DNA of 64,000 bases from Shewanella benthica (GTDB lineage: Bacteria; Pseudomonadota; Gammaproteobacteria; Enterobacterales; Shewanellaceae), in NCBI GenBank assembly GCA_023284085.1, contig JAKVHY010000017.1, positions 52,348-116,347 on the forward strand, read 5' to 3'. The translations under genes and the position numbers were made by a program. Within the stretch, counting starts at the first letter, position 1; every line of letters starts with the position of its first letter. Shown one piece after another: positions 51,146 to 60,415 of this stretch. The notes beneath the pieces are model-generated. The model was given only the letters and a program-made list of their open reading frames with translations. It was not told the DNA's origin and made no database searches.

Positions 51146-52120
51146 TTAGCTGGCATCATATAGGCTGGGATTTCTTAGGAAAACCTGCAATCGCTTCACC
51201 TCTGTCGAGGTGAAATTTTGCTTAAGATAGGCTGTAATTTTTATCTCGAGTTCCTCAGCATCCACATACTCTTCCTTTATCGCCAGCTGGAACTCTTGAT
51301 AGCCTTTTATCCGCGCTCTCCACTCATCTTGCGCTATTTTTACTCTTTCTACTCTGGCTGATACTTCCGGCGTCATCTCCGGTGGTTGAGTTTGTCTGTC
51401 ATCGAGCAAGGCGGCAATTTTTTCAGCTTGAAAGCTAGGAACGAGCGCTTGTTGCTCTGACTCACCTAACTGACTTATCTGATGTGCCAGTAATTGCTGC
51501 TTTTGTGCTGGGGTCAGGGAGGTATCTTGCCTGATGGCCGCTCTGGCAATCGCTTGTTGGTCGTAAGCATTGTCTTGTGCGAAGAAGGCTTGGATCTCCT
51601 GCTCACTGAAAAATTGAAATTGGCTATCGTGAGCCTGCTCGATAAACGCTAGGCTTTGGCTCATCTGCATATCTTCATCTATGTTGGGGCTGAGTTTTTT
51701 TATCTCGATAAGAGCCAGTTGATAGTCACGATAACGCCCGAATAAGGCCAGAAGGTAGGCTTGATCAGTCGAGTCTAATTCTAGCGTGTGAGCCAGTTGG
51801 ATGAGCCGAGGCTCTAAGGGCATTTGATGCTGTTGATATTCTAAGATGATGTCATCGAACTTCCATCTTAGTGCCAGCGCCAGACTCAATGGCTGACTAT
51901 TCGCCAGAGGTGACTGTGGCGGCTGAGCATCTTTTGTTGGTAATCTAAGTGATGGCTTGTAATCCTGTGATTTACTGGTTAATTGCGGTGAGGTGCTTCG
52001 ATGTTCTGTCGTGATAGCCGGATACAGAACCAAACCAAGGGTGAGTAATATTAACGAAATCAGCCCAAGTATGCCGATAAGCTTAGTGAGTTTCTGGCTT
52101 GGCTTAGTTCTGTCGTTCAT
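51146..52120 (-). CDS. Lipase-specific foldase (lipase chaperone)
   Basis: 324 residues. An N-terminal membrane anchor (LIGILGLISLILLTLGLVLYP, residues 14-34) is followed by a Pro/Ser-rich linker and a helical periplasmic domain rich in Gln and Leu (AHTLELDSTDQAYLLALFGR, ...LTPAQKQQLLAHQISQLGES). LRWKFDDIILEYQ is near the RxxFDY motif of Lif proteins. It would fold the lipase encoded by the next gene upstream on the same strand. 25 bp separate the two genes, so they form an operon lipase-foldase. Shorter than Pseudomonas Lif (340). Confidence 0.88.
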   Translation of the reverse strand: MNDRTKPSQKLTKLIGILGLISLILLTLGLVLYPAITTEHRSTSPQLTSKSQDYKPSLRLPTKDAQPPQSPLANSQPLSLALALRWKFDDIILEYQQHQMPLEPRLIQLAHTLELDSTDQAYLLALFGRYRDYQLALIEIKKLSPNIDEDMQMSQSLAFIEQAHDSQFQFFSEQEIQAFFAQDNAYDQQAIARAAIRQDTSLTPAQKQQLLAHQISQLGESEQQALVPSFQAEKIAALLDDRQTQPPEMTPEVSARVERVKIAQDEWRARIKGYQEFQLAIKEEYVDAEELEIKITAYLKQNFTSTEVKRLQVFLRNPSLYDAS

Positions 52121-52145
52121 GTTTATACTAATCCTATTAAATAGA

Positions 52146-53075
52146 TTAGAGCCCGAGTTGGGCTAAGCGGCTTAGGTGCTGTCTGTATAGAGTGACAGGA
52201 TTGGTTTCAAACCAGCTAACAAGACCGAAAGTCTGATTCACTTCATCTAAGTGATTCATCTTGTAGTTATCTTTGATAACTTGTCCTAAGTGAGAGCTAC
52301 AACTTGATACCAGTCCATCGTTGGGCTCATTAAATAGCAGACCCGTTAGACTCAATGGGTAATCGCTGACATCGAACACATGGGTGAGTTGAGCGGAACC
52401 CGACCAGGAAAAGTAGTACACACCGTTGTCGGCGAGTGCTGAACCTTGGCCACAGTATTGGGCCGGAATGCCTTCTGGATAGCGCTGATTAAACGCGACT
52501 GAACCGGCGGTAGTGAGTGACTCCATCGCAGCTATGGTGTCAGTTGGCAGGCCATTATTGCCGGAGACCCCGGCAATGATCGAGGCTAAGGTATTAAAAC
52601 CTTGTTGAGCAAGCCATTCTATCGCCGAGTCGACTGGTATTGCACCGCGAGCGAAGTCGGCAACATTACTGCCCCAATTCACGCCACCGATAGAGGTCAC
52701 CGATGCCACCATTTCAGGACTGACACTGGCGACGTAACGTATGGTTGGGCCGCCGTGACTGTGACCAATCAGGTTGACTTTATCGGCACCGGTTTGGGCA
52801 AGAACGGCTTGGACGTAACTGCGTAATTGCTCTCCACGCACTTCACTCGAATTCGCCGGTGAAACATTCGCGACAAATACCTGTGCGCCTTGTCGCTGTA
52901 GCGCTTGAGGTATTCGGTAGAAGTAATCTATCCCCCAGATATCATCGAAACCAAATAAGCCGTGAACCAGAACTATGGGATATTTCGTCGCCGATGTTGA
53001 CGTGTTGGCCGTCGCATTGAATGAACTTGATAAGCTCAAGAGAAAAATTGTCAGTGTGTAGATCCATCTGTTCAT
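52146..53075 (-). CDS. Secreted triacylglycerol lipase
   Basis: 309 residues, Pseudomonas family I lipase. Signal peptide MNRWIYTLTIFLLSLSSSFN and the mature start YPIVLVHGLFGFDDIWGIDY, typical of these lipases. Catalytic residues: Ser in LIGHSHGGPTIRY, Asp in EPNDGLVSS, His in NHLDEVNQ. Two Cys (YCGQGS and VSSCSS) would form the known disulfide. It is probably exported by Sec and the type II system, and folded by the partner foldase downstream. Confidence 0.94.
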   Translation of the reverse strand: MNRWIYTLTIFLLSLSSSFNATANTSTSATKYPIVLVHGLFGFDDIWGIDYFYRIPQALQRQGAQVFVANVSPANSSEVRGEQLRSYVQAVLAQTGADKVNLIGHSHGGPTIRYVASVSPEMVASVTSIGGVNWGSNVADFARGAIPVDSAIEWLAQQGFNTLASIIAGVSGNNGLPTDTIAAMESLTTAGSVAFNQRYPEGIPAQYCGQGSALADNGVYYFSWSGSAQLTHVFDVSDYPLSLTGLLFNEPNDGLVSSCSSHLGQVIKDNYKMNHLDEVNQTFGLVSWFETNPVTLYRQHLSRLAQLGL

Positions 53076-53407
53076 GTTATTCCCCAGGGGCTGGTTAATT
53101 TGTCTTGTTGAATAAGTATTTTATTGTTAGTGGTCTGTATGAAAATTGACCGCTTGTCATTATTGTTATCTTAATAAACGGGTGGGATCAAGCTCTGTTT
53201 TCTATTCAAAGTCAGGCAGGATAAGTGTTGTGGGCGTGTTTTAAACGAGCGGTTGGGGGGTAAGCTGAGTGACGGCGTTAGATGTCGGACCTGTTTAAGA
53301 CAGAAGTGGCTTTAGCCATTGCTAATAAAAATGTTTTTCAAATCGTTAGTTTTATGTGTACCTACAATTTTAATATTTAGCCGTATTTATAACTGGCTAA
53401 AAATAAG
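53076..53407. other. Intergenic, no gene seen
   Basis: Holds the lipase promoter and the end of the TonB receptor transcript. No reading frame or RNA recognised. Confidence 0.35.
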
Positions 53408-53427
53408 GGCAAGCTAATGCTCGCCCC
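53408..53427 (-). terminator. TonB receptor terminator
   Basis: On the minus strand GGGCGAGC-att-AGCTTGCCC followed by TTATTTTT. Confidence 0.8.
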
Positions 53428-53449
53428 TCATCAAGAATCATGGGTTAAA

Positions 53450-55603
53450 TTAGAAGCTGGTTTTCACCCCAAGGTTTACCGTAGTGCCTAATCCCTTAGT
53501 GTTATAACCTGAATAGGTATACGCCTGGGAGCGAGCCGAGTAATAGTCTTCATTAAGTAGGTTTTCGATTCCCAGAGATAACTGCCAGCTGTCAATTTGG
53601 TAACTGCTACTCAAATTCACTATGTTATAGCTGCTAACAGGCCCTTGTGTGCCGACGTATTTACCATCGACTGGCTCGAAGCGTTTACGATCACCAACAT
53701 AAAGATAGTTTAGGCCGATTCTGGCTTGCTCTATTGGCTGCCAGTCGAGTGTCGCCGTGAACTTAGGTGCCGAGATGGTTTTACCGTCGAGATAAGTATC
53801 TTTATCGGTATTTTTACCTTCTATCCAGCTGTAACTGACGCTGGTGGTTAAGTTATCTTGTATCTGATAATTGAGTTGAGCTTCATAGCCCCAGATTTTC
53901 TGTGGCTCACGAACTGGCATGTAGACACCGGTTTCTGCTATATATTTACTGCCGGTACCTAGGTCTGAATTACTGCGATAGGCGGCAACTTCATAGGTCA
54001 AGTCCGCAAACTGACCCGACAAACCAAGTTCATAGTTATCGACGATTGAGGCCTCGGTGCGAATAAGCGAGATATCATCAACTGTAGCGGTACGTAATAA
54101 TCGGCCAAGATCTGAGATGTCGGAACCTTGAGAGAAGCTCATAAATGGGCTGAAATACTCATTCATATTGTATCTGATACCGACATTGAAAGTGGTGGTG
54201 TCATAATCGATATCCCCCCCTTTAACGTCCATAGGGACTGAGCAGGTATCGGCACTTTTGCACACTTTCAGTGTCGGATAATCATCGACGCTAAGATCGA
54301 CACTGTCTTGGCGAATACCCGCTTTAACAATCCAGTCTCCGTCTATCACTATCTTGGTCTGTAGGTAGGCGGCCAAGTTGGTCATGTCCATCTCTGGCAC
54401 CCAGATCCGGCCGTCATCCAAGGGTTGAGAGCTAATATCGTTGAGTGCATCCAGACCATAGATGAAGCTGACCTCGATATCATCCCAATCAACTTGAGTA
54501 TTGAAGTTGACTCGTAACCCTTTCTTATCGGACTTAATCAGCGATTGGCCACCGGCATAACCCTCACTGGGGTTCGACAGACTTGTCGAGTAGAAGAACA
54601 TATTTTCAATAACTTGGGCATAGCCATCGACAGTGAGTTGAGTATTGCTGAAAAACTCTTCGTCGATATATTTCAGCATCAGGTTGTGGTTACCGCGGGG
54701 ACCTTGAGGTACACCCAGTTTTGGCGCACCCGAGGCGTTTTTGATGGCATAGGTCTTAACGCCGCTATTGACGCTACCGACCACGTCCACATAATCGGCT
54801 TCCTGTTGAGCATCGAAATAGTTATAGGTCAGCTGCAGATACTTCTCTTCATCGAAAGCATAGCCGAGTTTTGTGAATAGATTCTTTGATTTACTCTCAG
54901 ATAATCCATATTTAAGGCCGATCACATCGCCTTCCGAGTCGCGCTGTAAGCCCGTCTCTTCTATTGCACCGCTCAATACATAACTGAATTTATCGACTGT
55001 ACCGTCTATGGATGCATCGAAGCGATAACCCGGGGTATCTTCGAACTTTACCGCGCTGAACTTGCTCGATGCGCCTAGCTGGATTCTGGCTTTGTCGTCA
55101 CTACTGGCCTTCTTGGTGATGTAGTTAATGATACCGCCCGAGGCACCATTACCATAAATCGAAGTCGCGCCCTTGATCACTTCGATGCGTTCTATGGCTC
55201 CGGCATCGATGGAACGAATGCCTAACTGACCATTTCTTAGTGGCGTCGACTGTGGCACCCCATCGATCATGATGAGCGCCTTGCGGCCACGCAATGTTTG
55301 CCCCGAGTTACTGGAGGTGCCTGAGCTTGGTGCCATTCCCGGTACGCGGAACGCCAATATATTCTGCAACTCAGAGCTGATCAACATATCTTGCTTAAGC
55401 ATCTTGTTGTCGATCAAGGTGACCGAAGATGGCACTTCATCGATGCGTTCGACACTGCGACTGCCTGTGATAATCATGCGCTCCATGGAAATATCGGCTG
55501 TGGATCGGGCGTTATCATCGGCTAAGGCGGAGAGTGAGGGGAGTGCGAGGCAAAGCAGTGCGCATCGCGTGGCAATGGCCGTTTTGCTAAGTGAGAATGA
55601 CAT
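53450..55603 (-). CDS. TonB-dependent outer-membrane receptor, iron-type
   Basis: 717 residues from MSFSLSKTAIATR, with AGGA before it. Signal peptide to ALA, a TonB-box-like MERMIITGSR, then the plug domain (VPSSVTLIDNKML..., LRGRKALIMIDGVPQSTPLR, IERIEVIKGATSIYGNGASG, GIINYITKK), and a 22-strand barrel ending in GVKTSF with the terminal Phe. A Fur box lies just upstream, so iron-repressed uptake of a siderophore or related ligand is likely. The ligand is unknown and no siderophore genes are next to it. Confidence 0.92.
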   Translation of the reverse strand: MSFSLSKTAIATRCALLCLALPSLSALADDNARSTADISMERMIITGSRSVERIDEVPSSVTLIDNKMLKQDMLISSELQNILAFRVPGMAPSSGTSSNSGQTLRGRKALIMIDGVPQSTPLRNGQLGIRSIDAGAIERIEVIKGATSIYGNGASGGIINYITKKASSDDKARIQLGASSKFSAVKFEDTPGYRFDASIDGTVDKFSYVLSGAIEETGLQRDSEGDVIGLKYGLSESKSKNLFTKLGYAFDEEKYLQLTYNYFDAQQEADYVDVVGSVNSGVKTYAIKNASGAPKLGVPQGPRGNHNLMLKYIDEEFFSNTQLTVDGYAQVIENMFFYSTSLSNPSEGYAGGQSLIKSDKKGLRVNFNTQVDWDDIEVSFIYGLDALNDISSQPLDDGRIWVPEMDMTNLAAYLQTKIVIDGDWIVKAGIRQDSVDLSVDDYPTLKVCKSADTCSVPMDVKGGDIDYDTTTFNVGIRYNMNEYFSPFMSFSQGSDISDLGRLLRTATVDDISLIRTEASIVDNYELGLSGQFADLTYEVAAYRSNSDLGTGSKYIAETGVYMPVREPQKIWGYEAQLNYQIQDNLTTSVSYSWIEGKNTDKDTYLDGKTISAPKFTATLDWQPIEQARIGLNYLYVGDRKRFEPVDGKYVGTQGPVSSYNIVNLSSSYQIDSWQLSLGIENLLNEDYYSARSQAYTYSGYNTKGLGTTVNLGVKTSF

Positions 55604-55631
55604 GTCTGGTCCTGAATGTAACAAAAGATCC

Positions 55632-55650
55632 GCGAATGATAATCGTTACC
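55632..55650 (-). promoter_or_regulatory. Fur box
   Basis: On the minus strand GGTAACGATTATCATTCGC matches the 19-bp Fur consensus GATAATGATAATCATTATC at 14 positions. It ends 28 bp before the receptor start. Confidence 0.8.
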
Positions 55651-55809
55651 ATCACCATTGACAGTTTATTTACATTTGGTTCACTTATGTTGCGAGAGGT
55701 GTTTGGTTTAACCTGGTTTTGCGCCTCGGATCACGTTTTTATGTATGATGAGCGATGAAAACGCTCAGATATGATTGGATAAATCTACCGAGTCATGGGA
55801 CAGGAATAA
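55651..55809. other. Intergenic, receptor promoter region
   Basis: No gene. Contains the presumed promoter of the TonB receptor gene and the missing 5' side of the cupin relic. Confidence 0.3.
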
Positions 55810-56013
55810 ACTGCCGGCATACTCATAAGCGGTGAATTGATGGTGTATACCCGCGATGGCAAAAAGAAAAACCTCAAAGCCGGGGACACGCTTATCGAGC
55901 TGGTTAACACCTCTCATTATGGGAAAAATATCAGTTCAGAACCAGCTAAGATTGTGGTTTTCTATCTCGGGGAGAAAGGCGATAAAGTCACAGTAATAGA
56001 TCATAAACACTAA
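55810..56013 (+). pseudogene. Cupin-domain protein, C-terminal relic
   Basis: From 55810 the frame is open after a TAA and reads TAGILISGELMVYTRDGKKK, NLKAGDTLIELVNTSHYGKN and AKIVVFYLGEKG to the stop at 56011-56013. This is the second half of a small cupin (Y-x-SGE, G-DGK, LKAGD, HYGKN). The metal-binding first half (HxH...E) is missing. A 57-codon ORF from ATG 55840 exists but would not fold as a complete cupin. Confidence 0.75.
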
Positions 56014-56045
56014 TGCGCATTGCTAAAATCGACTATAGCTAAATA

Positions 56046-56074
56046 AAAAAGCTCATGGTTATCATGAGCTTTTT
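56046..56074. terminator. Bidirectional terminator
   Basis: AAAAAGCTCATG-gttat-CATGAGCTTTTT, with A and T runs on both sides, between the cupin relic and the convergent DUF2797 gene. Confidence 0.88.
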
Positions 56075-56106
56075 GTTTTATATATCAGAGACTATCAGCA
56101 ATATCT

Positions 56107-56922
56107 TTAGCCTACACTGATCTCATATGAGGTGAACTTTCTCAGGTTGATAACGCCAGTATCGAAGATTAAATACTGACCTTTTATACCGAGTAGAATA
56201 CCGCTGACCACAGGATCTTTGTCGAAGTTATGTGAGCTGATCTTGGTTGGAAACTCGGTGACGGGGAAGTGGATAGTCTGTATCTCTTCATCGAGCTTCT
56301 CGATGGCATAGTCGCCATGTGCCATGCATATTTCATGGATCTTGTTTTCGACTTCCGGCAGCAATTCTGCGGCTTTCGCTTTCAGATCTATGTCTGTTGC
56401 ATTGCCCTTTAACATGGTGCGCCAGTTGGTCTTATCGGCGATCATCTTGGCTAGTTCGACTTCGACGAGTCCGGAGATCTGTCTGGTCGACACTTTCAAG
56501 ATAGCTAAACCTTGGGTGGCACCCTGATCAATCCATCGGGTCGGAAGTTGAGTATGGCGGGTGATGCCAACTTTGAGCCCTGAGGTATTTGACAGGTAAA
56601 CGTAATGAGGCACGAAACAGTTAGCTTCTCCCCATTCTGGCTCGCGGCATGTTCCCTCGGCGAAGTGACAAGTTTCGGGCTTCATGATACACAGGTCGCA
56701 GCTGGCTAGTTTTCTCATACAGACGAAACAATGGCCCTGAGAATAGCTCTTCTTGGTACGTTTGCCACAGTTACTGCAACATATTTTACCTGTATGTGTG
56801 AGGGTGACACTGGTGCCGATTAGCGGATTCATGTCTAATAATTCATCGCCTATGGGCAACTGATACTGTACCTGCTGGTTATCATCCAGCGTGGCGCGCA
56901 TCTTCTTGATGGTTCCTAACAT
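56107..56922 (-). CDS. DUF2797 family zinc-finger-like protein
   Basis: 271 residues from MLGTIKKMRATLD (AGGA nine bases upstream); an ATG 51 bases earlier is less likely. A Cys-rich region at residues ~55-115 has CSNCGKRTKK, CFVCMRK, CDLCIMKPETCHFAEGTC, suggesting one or two zinc clusters. Then HYVYLSNTSGLKVGITRHTQLPTRWIDQGA resembles the GIY-YIG fold (YVYL...GLKVGITR). The DUF2797 family is uncharacterised; a nucleic-acid role is plausible but unproven. Cytoplasmic. Confidence 0.87.
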   Translation of the reverse strand: MLGTIKKMRATLDDNQQVQYQLPIGDELLDMNPLIGTSVTLTHTGKICCSNCGKRTKKSYSQGHCFVCMRKLASCDLCIMKPETCHFAEGTCREPEWGEANCFVPHYVYLSNTSGLKVGITRHTQLPTRWIDQGATQGLAILKVSTRQISGLVEVELAKMIADKTNWRTMLKGNATDIDLKAKAAELLPEVENKIHEICMAHGDYAIEKLDEEIQTIHFPVTEFPTKISSHNFDKDPVVSGILLGIKGQYLIFDTGVINLRKFTSYEISVG

Positions 56923-57071
56923 ATTTTTTTTCCTATCATTGGAAACTCTATCGTTCCCTACAATTTCGAGCATGACATTGACGATTTTAATCGGTATTAA
57001 TACCTCATTATATCAGATTGTTGATTTGACTCTTGATTGATTTAATCGATTGCGAAGTGATTGTGTAAAGA

Positions 57072-57086
57072 AGCCTTCCGAAGGCT
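57072..57086 (-). terminator. Terminator-like hairpin after ACT-domain gene
   Basis: AGCCTTC-c-GAAGGCT, on the minus strand followed by TCTTTAC. The one-base centre means the closing pairs must open to make the loop. Confidence 0.5.
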
Positions 57087-57127
57087 AAGTGAGGGAGATT
57101 GAACAGAAAGCCGTTGAAGATAAAGTC

Positions 57128-57151
57128 ATCGAAGAGAAGGTTCTCTTCGAT
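57128..57151. other. Perfect long inverted repeat
   Basis: ATCGAAGAGAA and TTCTCTTCGAT (11-bp arms) around two G. It lies between the ends of two minus-strand genes and could be a processed RNA stem or an operator-like dyad. Low GC for a terminator and no T run. Confidence 0.5.
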
Positions 57152-57207
57152 GTTGAGATTGAGTCTGGTTTTATTAGGGTCAGAATTGGTGCTGGGTCAA
57201 GTCAGCT

Positions 57208-57708
57208 TTAGCGGCTTATCTTATCGAGTACCACATCGTCACCTAATGCATAAAGTGCTTCACATAGTTGTTCTTCTTGCTCGGGGTTTCTCATGCCGAG
57301 ATCGAAGTTTGCTCTGAATAAGGCGACGCCAGTGTGGCAGGCTGTCTCATAACGACTGCTGAAGTGTTCGATATTGATACCCAGGGCGCTTATTTTATTG
57401 GAGATTTCATGTACCAGACCGGGTCTGTCATAGGCGACGAGTGAGAAGCTAAGATGTTGTAGTTTATTGGGCTGCTTGCTGGTCTTGGCATAGGTCAGGC
57501 TCAAGCCTTCGATACATTCCAGGTTCTCGATTAAGATGTCCCAGTTGGATGAGGGCACCTCTAACAGGAGTATGGCGGCAAAGATACCATCGATATGACG
57601 TAGTTCAGAATCCAGCCAATTACCACCATGGCGACTAACCGCGTGGGCTATCTGTTCAACTAGTCCTTTTCTATCTGCGACCTGCAGTGTGACTAAGTAG
57701 CGTAACAT
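57208..57708 (-). CDS. Tandem ACT-domain protein, GcvR-like
   Basis: 166 residues from MLRYLVTLQVADRKG, with GGAGA nine bases upstream; the frame continues 84 bases further but that leader is not family-like. Two ACT domains: YLVTLQVADRKGLVEQIAHA (residues 3-22) and HLSFSLVAYDRPGLVHEISN (about 85-105). Similar to GcvR, the glycine-cleavage regulator that binds GcvA. Ligand probably glycine or another amino acid. It is divergent from pstC; no link with phosphate is implied. Confidence 0.85.
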   Translation of the reverse strand: MLRYLVTLQVADRKGLVEQIAHAVSRHGGNWLDSELRHIDGIFAAILLLEVPSSNWDILIENLECIEGLSLTYAKTSKQPNKLQHLSFSLVAYDRPGLVHEISNKISALGINIEHFSSRYETACHTGVALFRANFDLGMRNPEQEEQLCEALYALGDDVVLDKISR

Positions 57709-57890
57709 ATTGATATTTCTCCAATTAAAATTTATTCTATCCTTGGCTAGGCACTGTAACACTAGTGTCATCTTTACGTCATATAATGCCACACATCAGA
57801 ATAATGAGATTGCTTCTAAGCTATTGTTAGCATAGCAGTTGAAACAATCCCAGTGAAAAGTCTACTGGCTATTTAATAAACGAGGTTCTA

Positions 57891-60146
57891 ATGGAAACTC
57901 AGGTAAAACAACCTGATTCTAAGGCTCATAACCTACTGATGGGGAGAGGCTCAAGCAGCAGGGCAATTAAGGATAAGTTGACTCAAATTGGGGTGACTAT
58001 CGGCGGAGCTATGGTATTTATCGCTCTGTTGTTAATTTTCTTTTATCTGCTCTATGTTATCAAGCCTATCTTCGATGATGCCGAAGTGTCACCTGTATCG
58101 AGCGTGGATCTCCATGATTCAGTTCCGGCCCTGATGGTTGGAAGTGATGAACAAAATGAGATCATGTACCGTGTCTCTCAAACTGGTCGAGTCGATTTTT
58201 ATGATGTTAGCTCATCAAAATTAATTGAAACTGAACAGCTGGAATTTCCTGAGAGTAGTCAGGTTGTCAGTAGCTCAGCCTCAGTGCCGAGTGAGCAGAG
58301 ATTTGCCTTCGGACTCGATAATGGCCAGGTGATCATTGCTGGTATCGAGTTTGCTGTGACTTATCCAGACAATAAGCGACTCATCACTCCTAATTTGAGA
58401 TTCCCTAATGGCAAGGCGCCCATGACTGTCGATGAACAGGGGCAATCGATAAACAATCTCGCATTCGATTACAGTAGCGATAAGATGACCTTTGCTTATC
58501 AGGGAGATGACAATATTTGGCGTCTGTCACGTCAGGAGGGTGAAGAGAACATGATGACCGAAGAGGTCGAATGGTCTGCTTATAGTGGCATCATCGACGA
58601 TGCTCCGGTACGTGTTCAGCAACAATTGATGACTCCAGATCAGCGTCAACTCCTGCTCAGATCTGACAATAAACTCTTCGTCTATGATATTCGAGATGCC
58701 GAAGCTGTCTCCCTGAGTCAGGTATTAGAGTTGGGCCGTACTGGTGTCAACGTCACAAATGTTAGCCTGCTAGCAGGGGCAAGCTCTCTGTTGGTGAGTT
58801 ACGATTCAGGTTTGGTACAACAGTATTTTCAGGTGAATGGTAAGCAAGGGCGCCAGTATCAAGAGATACGCGAATTTAGAAATAATGGCGGCATTAAGAG
58901 TGTTGCCTCTGAATTTTATCGCAAGAGCTTCGTCACTATCAGCGATAATGGCAAGTTGTCGTTGCTTTATACCACGAGCCAAAGAAAACTTTTTTCCAAA
59001 GATTTTAATTTAAAGAATCCAGGCACGCTGGGATTTAGCCCTCGCTCTAACGCCTTAGTGGTCGAAGCAGACAACAAGTTACATATGTTCAGTGTTTCAA
59101 ATACTCACCCTGAAGTGTCATGGAGCGCCATGTGGAGCAAGGTGTGGTATGAAAGTTATCCTGAGCCCAAATATGTGTGGCAGTCGACTTCGGGATCCGA
59201 TGATTTTGAAGCTAAGTTGAGCCTGATGCCATTGGCGTTTGGTACCATGAAAGCCGCTTTCTATGCCATGATGTTTGCCACTCCTCTGGCGATTGCCGGC
59301 GCCATCTATACCGCCTACTTTATGACGCCTAAAGTACGCTCCATAGTCAAACCAACCATCGAGATCATGGAAGCCTTGCCTACGGTAATACTCGGTTTCC
59401 TCGCCGGTTTATGGCTGGCCCCCTTGATAGAAGATCACTTGCCGGGGATATTAGTCTTACTCATCCTCTTGCCGGTCTCGATACTGACCAGTGCGTTCAT
59501 CTGGCATAACTTGCCGGGTAAGGCTAAGGAGTACTTGCCTGAAGCCTATCAGGAGTTGATGTTGATCCCGGTGATTTTATTCGTCGGCTGGTTCTCTTTC
59601 GCCATCAGTCCAGCATTGGAAATTGCTTTCTTCGATGGTGATTCAAGATTATTTATCACCAATGAACTTGGTATCACCTTCGATCAGCGTAATGCGCTGG
59701 TTGTCGGTATCGCCATGGGTTTTGCGGTCATTCCAACTATCTTCTCGATAGCCGAAGATGCGGTGTTCTCTGTGCCTCGTCATCTTTCCAACGGCAGTTT
59801 AGCGCTAGGTGCGACCACCTGGCAGACTCTGACTCGTGTGGTATTGCTTACTGCGAGTCCGGGCATCTTCTCTGCCATCATGATGGGAGTCGGGCGTGCG
59901 GTTGGTGAAACCATGATCGTACTCATGGCGACAGGTAACACGGCTATCATGGAGTGGAGTGTGTTTCAGGGCATGCGCACCTTGGCGGCGAACATTGCCG
60001 TCGAAGTACCTGAGTCGGCCATTGGCAGCTCTCACTACCGAGTACTCTTCCTCGCGGCCTTCGTACTGTTTATTTTCACCTTTATTTTCAACACTATTGC
60101 CGAAGTGGTCAGACAGCGTCTACGTGAACGCTATAGCTCACTTTAA
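57891..60146 (+). CDS. pstC: Phosphate ABC transporter permease PstC (long form)
   Basis: 751 residues, far longer than E. coli PstC (319). One membrane helix at residues 35-60 is followed by a large periplasmic domain (about 60-430) with repeating short strands, probably propeller-like (LFVYDIRDAEAVSL, LLVSYDSGLVQQYF). The permease core begins near 440: FGTMKAAFYAMMFATPLAIA, MEALPTVILGFLAGLWLAPL, and the EAA-like loop GATTWQTLTRVVLLTASPGI. It starts a pstC-pstA-pstB-phoU unit; no pstS gene is in the window. I do not see a convincing Pho box upstream. The long form is usual in Shewanella relatives. Confidence 0.92.
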   Translation: METQVKQPDSKAHNLLMGRGSSSRAIKDKLTQIGVTIGGAMVFIALLLIFFYLLYVIKPIFDDAEVSPVSSVDLHDSVPALMVGSDEQNEIMYRVSQTGRVDFYDVSSSKLIETEQLEFPESSQVVSSSASVPSEQRFAFGLDNGQVIIAGIEFAVTYPDNKRLITPNLRFPNGKAPMTVDEQGQSINNLAFDYSSDKMTFAYQGDDNIWRLSRQEGEENMMTEEVEWSAYSGIIDDAPVRVQQQLMTPDQRQLLLRSDNKLFVYDIRDAEAVSLSQVLELGRTGVNVTNVSLLAGASSLLVSYDSGLVQQYFQVNGKQGRQYQEIREFRNNGGIKSVASEFYRKSFVTISDNGKLSLLYTTSQRKLFSKDFNLKNPGTLGFSPRSNALVVEADNKLHMFSVSNTHPEVSWSAMWSKVWYESYPEPKYVWQSTSGSDDFEAKLSLMPLAFGTMKAAFYAMMFATPLAIAGAIYTAYFMTPKVRSIVKPTIEIMEALPTVILGFLAGLWLAPLIEDHLPGILVLLILLPVSILTSAFIWHNLPGKAKEYLPEAYQELMLIPVILFVGWFSFAISPALEIAFFDGDSRLFITNELGITFDQRNALVVGIAMGFAVIPTIFSIAEDAVFSVPRHLSNGSLALGATTWQTLTRVVLLTASPGIFSAIMMGVGRAVGETMIVLMATGNTAIMEWSVFQGMRTLAANIAVEVPESAIGSSHYRVLFLAAFVLFIFTFIFNTIAEVVRQRLRERYSSL

Positions 60147-60233
60147 TCGCTCATTTTAGTAGCAAAGAAATGATGAATATATATATGAACATGAATATAT
60201 GGGTTTTACAGTTGAACTTATGGAGAGACTCTC

Positions 60234-60332
60234 ATGGGTAATTGGTTTAAGTCGGGCTCTCCTTGGGGCTTTGATATGACAGACGGTGCGGTATGTTCAG
60301 CACTAGATGCAGGGAGTCAGTGTCATGGGTAA
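60234..60332 (+). CDS. Leader ORF 1 upstream of pstA
   Basis: 32 codons: MGNWFKSGSPWGFDMTDGAV then CSALDAGSQCHG. It has GGAGAG before the ATG. The stop (TAA, 60330-60332) overlaps the start of leader ORF 2 by eight bases (CATGGGTAA). It begins as a copy of the PstA N-terminus. Whether the peptide has any role is unknown; translation of the chain may control pstA translation. Confidence 0.5.
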   Translation: MGNWFKSGSPWGFDMTDGAVCSALDAGSQCHG

Positions 60333-60415
60333 TTGGTTTAAGTCGGGCTCTCCTTGGGGCTTTGATATGACAGCCGGTGCGGTATGTTCAGCACTAGATG
60401 CAGGGAGTCAGTGTC
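60234..60415 (+). repeat. Two extra 91-bp copies of the pstA start
   Basis: ATGGGTAATTGGTTTAAGTC begins at 60234 and 60325 and, with two synonymous changes, at the true pstA start 60416. The first two units are identical but for one base (GAC/GCC). After SGSPW they diverge from pstA, with alignable remains (ATGACA..CGGTGCGGT). Each unit also carries the RBS GCAGGGAG of the next. Confidence 0.95.

Noticed and set aside
57099..57317. 72-codon plus-strand ORF
   Set aside because: Overlaps the minus-strand ACT-domain gene, has no family resemblance and no proper RBS.
57793..57890. Pho box upstream of pstC
   Set aside because: No two CTGTCAT-like 7-mers with 4-bp spacing could be found; phosphate control is expected from the family but not shown by the sequence here.
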